Origin: Pyropia haitanensis
Lineage: Eukaryota > Rhodophyta > Bangiophyceae > Bangiales > Bangiaceae
Assembly: GCA_008729055.1 (NCBI GenBank)
Contig: SDUX01000005.1
Location: 1,868,875-1,932,874, forward strand
Length of the DNA stretch: 64,000 nt
Direction: 5' to 3'
In this document: piece after piece, positions 1 to 8,499 of the stretch
Position numbering within the stretch: the first letter of the stretch is position 1
Layout of the letters: each line of letters begins with the position of its first letter
Made by a program: the position numbers and the translations under genes
Notes under the pieces: generated by a model
What the model saw: the letters and a program-made list of their open reading frames with translations, nothing else
Databases searched by the model: none
Told to the model about the DNA's origin: nothing

Positions 1-1080
1 CTTCCGTCGTCCTTGTCGGCATCGTCTACCTGCTTTGATAGAATAGTTGTAGGTCTCTTTGACGTTCCCTCTTTATAGAGGCACTTATCCCACACGCTCT
101 GTAGCGTGGCAGCAACACCGTTCCTGTGTTAACCTATCAGCCATCTCCATGAGACACAGCGACGGATCTCCTCTTTCCGCCTGGCTGGACACGCCCACCG
201 CAGCCACAGCAACAATTACCCACTGCGACGCCCCTCCCGCCTGCATCAGAAATGTGCAAAAACAACAACTGCTTGCACCGCATACAAGCAAAGCACGGCC
301 GCCGCGACACCCGTCCCCACCGCTGCCGTAGGTGCCCATCCGCGCGCTGTCCTCGCTGGAGAGCAGACAAGGCTCCGAGTCACCATCAGCCGGCCTTGGC
401 TGCTGCGTCTGCCGTCCGCAGCTCCACTGAAAACGCCCCGCCTGCTTCACCGCAGCTGCGCGACAGCACAGGTTGGCCACGTTCGCGAGCGGGCCGGCCA
501 CGGCCGTCACGCCGGGGCCCTTCCCTTCTCGACTGCTATGGCCCCACCGTGCGGCTTCAAGGTTGCCTTACGCTCGAAGTCCACCTCCAACACGCGCCAT
601 CCCGCCGTGGCCGCCGCCGTCACCGCCGCGACGCGCCTAACGGTCGGCCTGCTGCCGACTCGTCGATGAAGCCCCACACCACCAAGTCCCTGTTCGATGA
701 TGCCCCACACGACCAATTCGGTTACTAACCAGAGAGCCCGTGCCCTAATTCAAACGGCGGCTATCGTGCTGGACAGTCATTGGTCAGAGTGGCCACGGGA
801 CGGCTCGGAGCAAGGCAGGATCAAGAGACTCGCTCGCAACAGCCGAGGGCTCCTGCGATTGGGGCCCTCGAGAGCTACCCAAAAAGAGCTGACGCACCTA
901 CGTTTGTCCAGGCCTTTGTTCGCGGAACGAGGCGCGGCCGAAATTTCAAGCGTTCGGGAACACCCTGTCGTGCGCTCCTGTTCGCAATTTCGTCCTATTG
1001 TCGCTTCCTTTGACGATCCCCGCCCGAGGCGTGTCCCCGTGTGCATCGGGGCCGGCGGGAATGGCACCAGAGAGGGGGGC
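1..1080. other. Intergenic stretch, no gene recognised
   Basis: Short reading frames exist on both strands, but none shows a recognisable domain, a convincing start context or a codon pattern better than its antisense frame. The base composition is already high in G+C. It lies upstream of a tandem array and a Harbinger transposase. I looked for Harbinger-type terminal inverted repeats here and saw none I could pair with sequence beyond the partner gene. Confidence 0.5.
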
Positions 1081-1084
1081 GGGG

Positions 1085-1510
1085 CAGGGGTGGCGACAAG
1101 CGGCTGTGCTGCGGCGAGGCAGCATCGGCCGCGGCCCCGCGCGAGAGGGCCGTTCAGGGGCGTGGCGAGCGGGGGCGGGCTGTGGGGGGGGGGTGGGGAA
1201 CCTGCGGCCGTGGCGTGTCGGCCGCGGCCCGACCCAGGAGCATCATTCCCGGACGTGTGGGGGGGGGGGGACGCCCCTACGGGCGCGTGCGGCGGGGGTG
1301 GCAACCAGCGGCCGTGCCGTGTCGGCCGCAGCCCCGCCGGAGAGCATCGCTCTGAGAGGTGTGGGGAGGGGCGGGCGTCACGTGGGAGGCGTCCAAGGGG
1401 GGGTTGGCATGGAGCGGCCATGGCGCGGCCGAGCAGTGTCGGCCGCCCCCGCTCGAGCGCTGCTCAGGTGGTCTGGGAGGGGAGGGTGGGGGGCGGCACG
1501 GGGGAATTGT
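1085..1510 (+). repeat. Tandem array, about 105-bp unit, four copies
   Basis: A block containing a GCGGCCGT-like core followed by GTCGGCCGC recurs at about 1089, 1193, 1299 and 1404, a spacing of 104-106 bases. Units differ by many substitutions and by lengths of G runs (up to about 12 G), so this is an old or slippage-prone minisatellite. It sits about 400 bases upstream of the transposase start and could lie inside or just outside the mobile unit. Confidence 0.7.
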
Positions 1511-1890
1511 GGGGGTGCCTGCTCACGAGGGCCGCAGCGTGGCGGCCCCCATGGCCCCCCCCCCACCCTCGACCCTGTTTCGCCCGTGCCTGGTGTGGGG
1601 AGGGGGGGAATGGGTGCTACTGGGTGCATGGTGTGTACCGTGAGGCACGCGCTGCGCTGTTACCCGGTCGCCGTCGCCGTCGTCGTGACCATCCCCAACG
1701 CCGGCACTGCTTCCGCGTCCATCTCTCGCCCCGGCACCGCCGCAATCACCACCATCCCCACCACCACGACGGACACCACCGCCGCCACCGCAGCCGCCAT
1801 CACCACCTGCACGTGAGTGGCTCTGTTTTGTCGCCAGCGGCGCCATCGTGAACGTGTCGGCCGCCCTGTTTTCGCCCGAGGGGCCACGCC

Positions 1891-3630
1891 ATGGACCCGC
1901 CCCTCCCCGCCGTCGATCGGGAGGCGTGGGAGGTGTCTGAGGGGTCGGCCGACGAGACGCGCGCCGCTGTGCTCGCGTCACAGCTCTCTCTTCGGCGGCG
2001 GCGACACTACGTGGCGCTGCTGGGCGCCGTGGCGCGGCGCCGACGGCGCGGCGGGTCCGTCCCCGGCCGCCTGCCCAACCGCCCGCATGGTTTCGATGGG
2101 GGCTTCGATAGCATTCTTCGTGACTACTTTGGCGCGGACGGTTGCCCGCCTGTGTACGGCGAGGCAGATTTTGAGACGCGCTTTTGTGTGCCCCGGAATG
2201 TTTTTATGGAGATATACGACGACGTAAAGGATCTTCCCTACTGAAAGCGGACGGTCAACGCAACTGGGCAGCCACAGGCGCATGGACTGCAGAAGGTGGT
2301 GGCTGCCTTTCGCGTGCTGGCGTACGGCGAGGCCGCTGATCAGCCTGACGAGTACCTGCGCCTGGCGAAGTCAACAACGGCGGTAGCGACGCAGATGCTA
2401 GTCGACCATATTGTGGACAACTACGAGTGCTCTTACTTGCGGCCACCCACTAAGCAGAAGCTGGCCCACATCCTCGACCGTAACGCGGCACGGTTCATGC
2501 CAGGCTGTATGGGCAGCATTGACTGCTCTCACTGGGCCTGGCGCATGTGCCCCAAAGCGCTTGCAGGCCAATACCCAGACTACAAGAAGCGACGCTCTGT
2601 GGTTATGGAGACGGTTTGTGATGAGGACCTTTTTATCTGGCATTTCTTTGTTGGCCCGCCTGGGAGCCACAACGATCTCAACGTGTGGGGCCAGTCCCCG
2701 CTGTGTATGGACATTACCAGTGGACAGTGGCCCCCGGACATGTTTGAGTACACACTGAACGGCCGGACCCGTCGCTTACTGTACTATTTGGGCGACGGTG
2801 TTTATCCCCATTTTCCTTTCTTTGCCCGACCCTTCTTACGTGCCGCCAACAACTCCCTGAAACGTCGCACGTACAACCGCCTGCAGGAAGCACTTGGAAA
2901 GGACGTGGAGCGCCTGTACGGCGTGCTGACCGCGCGGTTCCACATTTTGCTCCGGCCTGCCAAATTCCACTCTGTCGACCGCATTGTCCGCACTGCCAAA
3001 GCTGTGGCCATCCTGCACAACATGGTCGTCATTAACCGTCGGGACGGGTATCTTTCTCGGCGCCGCATCGGCGATTCTTTTGGTGAGCCGGGCGCCGCGG
3101 CCTCGACGTTGGCCGCGGCGGCTGCAGCAGCGTTGACGGAGGCCGCGGGGAGTGCCGCCCTGGCGGTGGGCCCAGCCGGTGGGTCTGGCGAAGGTGGGGG
3201 GGGGGCGGCCGCGGGGAGTGGCACCCTGGCGGCCGGCCCAGCCGGTGCGTCTGGCGGAGGTGGGGGGGGGGCGGCCGCGGGGAACGGCACCCTGACGGCC
3301 GGCCCAGCTGGTGCGTCTGGCGGAAGTGGGGGGGCGGCGGCCGCGGGGAGTGGCGCCCTGGTGGCTGGCACGCCGTGTGGACCTGTCGGTGCTCGTGGCG
3401 CGGGACGGGTGGTCGCAGGCGGTGGATCTCCAGGTGGACGCGGAGGAGCTGAAGCAGTCGACGGTCGTGGTTGCCGTTCAGGCCACCCTGACGACATGCA
3501 GCGGTTGTCCGGCCTGCGGAGCCCGACGGAGCATGAGCGCTTGCGGGAGGACCTGGTGGAGCACATCTGGGCCCATAGGAAGGACGCGCTCGCGCCCTAC
3601 ATCCATCGACACGACGACCTCATGCGATAG
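1891..3630 (+). pseudogene. PIF/Harbinger-type DDE transposase interrupted by one TGA
   Basis: Family role: endonuclease/strand-transfer protein of Harbinger transposons (DDE_Tnp_4 fold), acting with a Myb-like partner. An ATG at 1891 opens 117 codons ending ...KDLPY, then TGA (2242-2244). The same frame then runs without a break to a stop at 3628-3630. Counting the stop as residue 118, the catalytic triad reads D211 (in GSIDCSHW), D262 (SHNDLNV) and E340 (DVERLYGV). A Gly/Ala-rich repeated linker follows, and the protein ends with the typical Harbinger tail TEHERLREDLVEHIW. The intact paralogue at 54765 has Phe at the stop position, so a single substitution-like event explains the break. Read-through or sequencing error remain possible. 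The convergent neighbour at 4242-6710 encodes the usual partner protein. The family assignment is firm; inactivity is an inference. Confidence 0.88.
3147..3344 (+). repeat. 66-bp in-frame repeat in transposase linker (3 units)
   Basis: The block beginning GGGGAGTG/GGGGAACG recurs at 3147, 3213, 3279 and 3345, exactly 66 bases apart (22 codons). Each unit encodes a Gly/Ala/Pro-rich segment containing GPAGASG and GGGGGAAAG. It lies between the catalytic core and the conserved C-terminal tail, so it lengthens a linker without touching either. The later fragment at about 3345 is partial. Confidence 0.85.
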
Positions 3631-3645
3631 AGCCTGAACGGCGTC

Positions 3646-3682
3646 GTAAAGGGTTTTTTTTTCCCTGACGGGTTTTTTTTTT
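3646..3682 (+). terminator. T-tract motif downstream of transposase
   Basis: Sixteen bases after the transposase stop, the + strand carries GTAAAGGG, nine T, CCCTGACGGG, then ten T. An almost identical sequence follows the partner gene on the other strand (4181-4220). The placement just after both stop codons suggests a shared 3'-end processing or termination signal. That role is inferred; no poly(A) signal of the AATAAA type is seen here. Confidence 0.4.
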
Positions 3683-3699
3683 CCTCGTATCCCGCGTTT

Positions 3700-4180
3700 G
3701 GAGAGTACCGCCGCTGCGGCCAAGCTGTAGTATCACCGCCTTGGGGCCGGCACCGGCCGCAAAGATGGCGGGGCCGGGCCGGGCCGCTACTCGCCCCGCC
3801 GCTCGCTTGGCGTGCGGGGCGGCCGCACAGCCGCGGCTGCCCGCCCACGCCCAACCCACGCCCCATCCTCCCCGCGGCCGGTGGCGGCCGCCATCGTGGG
3901 ATGCTCAAGTGCGGCTTGCTGCGGCCGGCCGCGTCGCCACTCGCCGCGCCGCTCGCTGAGTGCGCGGCGCGGCCGCACTGGTGGCGCTGCTAGGCCGCGC
4001 CGCACCCCGCCGGCCCCGGTGCTGTTTTTCGCATGTGGGCGTGGATGGTCTAGTGCGGCCGCTGCGAGAGCGAGGCGTGCGTGGTTTTCTGTTCGGCGTT
4101 GTCCACGCCGAGTGCGTGCATCCTCGCCGACTTGGCCCTCACCGTTTCTTGCTGTCATCATCGTGGCTGCAAAGTGCTCA
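3700..4180. repeat. Spacer between convergent Harbinger genes, ~150-bp duplication
   Basis: The block around ACTCGCCCCGCCGCTCGCT at 3789 recurs at about 3939 with ACTCGCCGCGCCGCTCGCT. Both copies continue into a GGCGGCCGCAC-like segment. The spacing of 150 bases indicates a diverged tandem duplication. There is no convincing ORF. The spacer is bounded on both sides by the mirrored T-tract motifs. Confidence 0.55.
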
Positions 4181-4220
4181 AGGAAAAAAAAACCCGGAGG
4201 GAATAAAAAAACCTTTTATG
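4181..4220 (-). terminator. T-tract motif downstream of Myb-like gene (mirror copy)
   Basis: Read on the - strand, this is ATAAAAGG, a T tract broken by one A, CCCTCCGGG, then nine T. It matches 3646-3682 at all but a handful of positions, in opposite orientation. It lies about 20 bases beyond the stop of the - strand gene. The pair therefore forms an inverted repeat about 535 bases apart, with each arm at the 3' end of one gene. Confidence 0.45.
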
Positions 4221-4241
4221 TATCGCTCGTCTGCCAAAGCG

Positions 4242-6710
4242 TCACAGGAGCAAGTCGTCGTCGTCCTCGTCCTCTTCCAGCTCTTTCACTTCGCCGATGA
4301 GGGGGCCAAACTCGTCGTCATCATTGACGTCGCCGATGGCTCCAGTGGCCGCGTCCGGGTCCTGCTCAGCGTCTTCATCACCTTCCCCGTCAGCTTCCTC
4401 CTCGTCGGCATAGCTCTCTCCAGATCCCGATGAAGGAACTGTAGGTGCGTGGCGAGGGGCCATCCACCTTGGCCCCTTCCCCTTCGAGCTTCGCTGCGTC
4501 GCACATTGAAGCTGCTTGTCGATTTGGGCGCGACGATCGTCGGACAGCAACGCGGCCGCAGCGCGTCCACCGCCCGCGGCCGTCAAGGACATACGTGGAT
4601 GGGGCGCAATGGCCACCGTGCCTATCCCTGCTGCTTCTGCACGCACCGCCGTGGACGCACTAGGGGTTGAAGTCCCCGCCGGCCGTGTTGAAGTCGGCCG
4701 CGCGGCCGCCGCGGCAGGTACAGCACCTCTGGCTGCCCGCGGCGGCTCCACGGGCGGCCGTCCCCACACCACAGCAGGCAGCGACGAAGATGACGTCGCT
4801 GGAGTGGGTTCCAATGGACGCCAATTCAGTACCGGCGCAGCGGGTGCCGTGCGCGGGAGGGCAGGGCGAGCCACAGCCGCGATAGGAGGGGAAGAGCGGC
4901 CGCCAGACGGTCCCGTGACCGCGACCGCATCGGTTGCGCCGGTGAGCGTGGTGGCGGCGGCAGGACCGGCCGCGGGGGCCGCACAGGTAGTCGGCGCGGC
5001 CGTCGTCGCGGCCGCGTCGCCGCCTCGCCCCGGACCGCCACCACCCTCCGACATGCCCCCCAGCAGCGACATCCGCTCTGCCGCACCATCTTCTCCCGCC
5101 CCGTCCTCAGGTTCCTCCTCGCTGCCATCTGCGGCTGCCCATAACCTCCCCTCCGCACCACCACCAGCGGCGACGGCCGGTCCATCAGCCGTACCGTCCG
5201 CGGCGGCCGCCTCCGAGGCGGCCGGAGCTGCCTGCGCGGCCAAGTGCGCTGCAATAAGCTCATCCGCGCGCTGGGCGAGAAAGTTGCAAAAGCGCGGCTC
5301 GTCGCGGATGGCGGGGGCCGACAGCGTCGCTATCAGGTTTCTGTCGCACGCCGCCCGAGCAATGACCTTGAGCGCCTCGGTGTTGGCAATGCCCTCTTTC
5401 GCAAAAGCTTTGTCCCTTGCAGCCTGCGCCATCCGGGCCAGGGTCGCCCGCGTGCCCAGCGGCCGTTCGGCAAAGGTCACCGGCCGCTGACGCTTGCCCG
5501 GCGTCAGACCATCCGTCGCTTCCGAGCCGGCGCCGTCCGTAGCCGCGCTGGCGACGCTGGCTTCGCCTGCGCCAGCGGCCGCTCCCACCGGCGGGCCCTC
5601 CCCGCGGGCCCGCCGTCGGCGCGCCTCTTGGGCGGCCATGGCGGCCGCCCCGCTATACTTGTCTGAAACCTTGAGCACCCGCCAGCAGTTCATCCAGTAC
5701 TCCGCTCTTGACTCGGGTGACTTAAGCCTCGGGTGGGGAACGTACTTCCCCATTCTGATGGCCTCGTACACATCCCGCTTCTCGTAGGAGGCCATCATGG
5801 CCAGCTCCATGTCGGCCTCCGATGGGTTGCCAGTCAGGTCGAGCCTCTCCACGTGCACACGCGCGCACACCAGGCGCATGACCTTCTCATTCAGCTTCTG
5901 GTAGTATCGCTGCACGGCGGCGGCCTCGCGGACAACCCTAGTACCGAGGCCGCCATCACCGGCCTGTGCGGCAATGCGGTCCATACGCGCCTGGAAAATG
6001 GCCGTCACAGCAGCAAAAAACTCCTTGCCCTTCTGGTCGGTACCCACCACAGCATCCTCAGACACCTCCAGCCACGCCGCACTCAGCTGTACGCGCTCGA
6101 CGGCGGAGTAGGGGACCCCATTGGTGTGGATGCGATGTCCCACTCCAGCTCGAACGCCCTCGGCGCCGCGGCCGCCGCCGCGGCCGCGTCCTCGAGCGAC
6201 TGCAGCCGTGGTGGCGGCCGCTGAACCTCCTCCGCGGCCGTGGACGCCTCGTCCGCCTCGGCCGCGACGCCCGGCGCTGGGTCGCGTGCGGGCCCCGGCG
6301 GCTGCTGCGGCGGCCTCTCCGTCGGGGTCGCCGTCACCATCGGTGAGGCCGTCGCCGTCTCCGTTGCGGGCCGTGCGTCCTCCCGCGGGCGGTGGCCGAC
6401 CGCCTCGTCCGCTCGGCCCTCCGTCACGGGACGCCCCGCCACCTCGGCGGCGCCGTCGGCCACGCGCCGGGGCATTCTCGGGGGTGCTGTACCCGGCGGA
6501 ACTCGCTGCCCCGCTGCCGTCGCTGTCGTACCTGGAGCAGGTCCCACTGCCGCTGCTGCCAACCTCGTCGCGGCTGCTCCGTCCCCCACTGGCGGTGAGA
6601 GGGGACGGGAACATGGCGGAACGGTTGGCGCTGCTGCTGCTGCTGCAGGTGGCGCTGCCGCAACCGGCGGTGGCGCTTGCGGGGGATGACCTACCCGGCC
6701 CGGGGAGCAA
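4242..6710 (-). CDS. Myb/SANT-like, NAM-like partner protein of the Harbinger unit
   Basis: 822-codon frame; the true start could be internal because the first ~190 residues are low-complexity Ser/Gly/Arg. Residues about 195-240 contain VPYSAVERVQLSAAWLEVSE followed by VVGTDQKGKEFF, which resembles the trihelix/Myb-SANT segment of plant-type Harbinger ORF1 proteins. Residues 300-350 (MASYEKRDVYEAI, EYWMNCWRVLK) and 405-470 (GKRQRP, ERPLGTRATLARMAQAARDKAF) resemble the NAM-associated C-terminal region. The end is strongly acidic (EEDEDDDDLLL). In this family the protein binds DNA near the element ends and brings the transposase to the nucleus. Its 3' end faces the transposase at 1891-3630, which supports a two-gene mobile unit. 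The 5' part overlaps another open frame that continues into the 87-bp array. Family assignment is from motif memory only. Confidence 0.7.
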   Translation of the reverse strand: MLPGPGRSSPASATAGCGSATCSSSSSANRSAMFPSPLTASGGRSSRDEVGSSGSGTCSRYDSDGSGAASSAGYSTPENAPARGRRRRRGGGASRDGGPSGRGGRPPPAGGRTARNGDGDGLTDGDGDPDGEAAAAAAGARTRPSAGRRGRGGRGVHGRGGGSAAATTAAVARGRGRGGGRGAEGVRAGVGHRIHTNGVPYSAVERVQLSAAWLEVSEDAVVGTDQKGKEFFAAVTAIFQARMDRIAAQAGDGGLGTRVVREAAAVQRYYQKLNEKVMRLVCARVHVERLDLTGNPSEADMELAMMASYEKRDVYEAIRMGKYVPHPRLKSPESRAEYWMNCWRVLKVSDKYSGAAAMAAQEARRRRARGEGPPVGAAAGAGEASVASAATDGAGSEATDGLTPGKRQRPVTFAERPLGTRATLARMAQAARDKAFAKEGIANTEALKVIARAACDRNLIATLSAPAIRDEPRFCNFLAQRADELIAAHLAAQAAPAASEAAAADGTADGPAVAAGGGAEGRLWAAADGSEEEPEDGAGEDGAAERMSLLGGMSEGGGGPGRGGDAAATTAAPTTCAAPAAGPAAATTLTGATDAVAVTGPSGGRSSPPIAAVARPALPRTAPAAPVLNWRPLEPTPATSSSSLPAVVWGRPPVEPPRAARGAVPAAAAARPTSTRPAGTSTPSASTAVRAEAAGIGTVAIAPHPRMSLTAAGGGRAAAALLSDDRRAQIDKQLQCATQRSSKGKGPRWMAPRHAPTVPSSGSGESYADEEEADGEGDEDAEQDPDAATGAIGDVNDDDEFGPLIGEVKELEEDEDDDDLLL

Positions 6711-6989
6711 GCAGGGGGAGTCGGTTCCCCCCGCTCTCCAGATGTTGTCACCGCCGCGGGGCCGGAGGGCGTCGCGGCCGGCGCAGGCAAGTTGTTCAAG
6801 AATGGCTGCGGTCGTGGGCCGGTGTCGCTCGGATCACCCTGGCGCGGCTGCTCGGCGTTTGGCTGCTGCCCGCTGTACGAGCTCGGCGGTTGCGGGCCGC
6901 TTGGCGGAATGCCCCCGTCCGGTGCCGGGGACGGTAACGACCTCGGCTGTCCGCCCGCCGTCGCAGAAGACGACGGTCGGTTGGCCGCC

Positions 6990-8470
6990 TCGCCACCTGC
7001 CAGCGGCCGCGCCTGCCCGCGAGGGCTCGGCGGCCGCTGCTGCTGCTGGTTGCGTATTCCGCTTGGCCCCGCCTGGCCGTCGCCTAGCGGCGGCGGCGCC
7101 TGGCGCCGCGGGCTCGGCTGCCGCTCCCACTCCTCGCCGCCCCTCCCGCTGGGCCCCGCTTCGCCACCGCCCAGCGGCGGCGGAGTTTGCCGACGCGGGC
7201 TTGTCGGCCGCTGTTGCCGCCGGTGGCCCCACGCACTCGGCCCCGCTTGGCCGCCATCCGATGGAGGCCAAGCCTGCTCGCGTGGGCTCGGCGGCCGCTG
7301 CCGCTCCTGGTTGCCCCACGTGCTTGGCCCGGCCTGGCCGCCGCCCAGCGGCGGCGGCGTTCGACGGCGTGGGCTTGGCGTCCGCAGCTCCCGCTGGTTG
7401 CCCCACCCGCTCGGCCCCGCTTGGCCGCCGCCCAGCGGCGATGGCGATTGACGGCGTGGGCTGCGCGCCCGCTGCAGCTGCTGGTCTGCCCACCCGCTCG
7501 GCCCCGCCTGGCCGCCACCCGACGGCCGCCAAGCCGGCCCGCGAGGGCTCGGCGGCCGTTGGAGCTCCTGGTTGCCCCACCCGCTCGGCCCTGATCGGCC
7601 GCCGCCCAGCGCCGACGGCGATTGACGGCGTGGGCTGCGCGCCCGCTGCTGCTGCTGGTTTCCCCACTTCCTCAGCTGAGCCTGGTCGCCGCCCGACGGC
7701 CGCCAAGCCGGCCGGCGAGGGTTTGGCGTCCGCAGCTCCCGCTGGTGACCCCACCCACTCGACCCCGCTTGGCCGCCGCCCACTCGCGGCGGCGTCTGAC
7801 GGCGCTGGCTGCGCGCCGGCTCCTCCTGCTGGTTGCCCCACCCGCTCGGCCCCCGTTGGCCGCCACCCGACGGCCACCACGCCTGCCAGCGAGGGCTGGG
7901 CGGCCGCTGCAGCTGCTGGTTGCCCCACCCGCTCGGCCCCGCTCGGCCGCCGCCCAGCGGCGCCGGCACTTGACGGCGAGGGCTCTGCGGCTTCTCCCGC
8001 TCCGCGTTGCCCGACCCGCTCGGCCCCGCTTGTCCGCCACCCGATGGCGGCCAAGCCTGCTCGCGTGGGCTCGGCGGCCGCTGCCGCTCCTGGTTGCCCC
8101 ACGTGCTCGGCCCGGCCTGGCCGCCGCCCAGCGGCGGCGGCGTTCGACGGCGAGGGCTTAGCGTCCGCAGCTCCCGCTGGTGACCCCACTTACTCGGCCC
8201 CGTTTGGCCGCCGCCCACTCGCGGCGGCGTCTGACGGCGCTGGCAGCGCGCCGGCTCCTCCTGCTGGTTGCCCCACCCGCTCGGGCCCCCGTTGGCTGCC
8301 ACCCGACGGCCACCACGCCTGCCAGCGAGGGCTGGGCGGCCGCTGCAGCTGCTGGTTGCCCCACCCGCTCGGCCCCGCTTGGCCGCCGCCCAGTGGCGGC
8401 GGCGATTGACGGCGCGGGCTTGGCCGCCGCTCCTGCTGCTGGTTGCCCCACTCGCTTGGTCCGCCCTGGT
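6990..8470 (-). repeat. 87-bp minisatellite encoding Trp-Gly repeats (~17 units)
   Basis: An 87-base unit (29 codons) is repeated over about 1.5 kb. I checked matching blocks at 7781 and 8216 (435 = 5 x 87) and at 7261 and 8044 (783 = 9 x 87). In one - strand frame, within an 803-codon ORF (6083-8494), the unit reads GGGQAGPSGWGNQQ, then QRPPSPRRQ and a Pro/Trp variant. About a dozen units keep the W-G pair. The unit has no stops in several frames on both strands, so the frame is not proven. Near 8286 one extra G shifts the repeat frame for the units upstream of it. The frame overlaps the N-terminus of the Myb-like gene, so it may be a separate gene, an upstream exon, or non-coding. Confidence 0.75.
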
Positions 8471-8499
8471 TGCTGCCCCACAGTTCTCGTCCACGGAGG

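Noticed and set aside
1813..1837. GTGAGT...GCCAG pair looking like a tiny intron before the first transposase
   Set aside because: Only 25 bases long, far below the introns supported elsewhere in the window (147 and 220 bases).
6121..8409. 762-codon open frame on + opposite the WG array
   Set aside because: It exists because the 87-bp unit lacks stops on this strand too; it is antisense to the Myb-like gene N-terminus.
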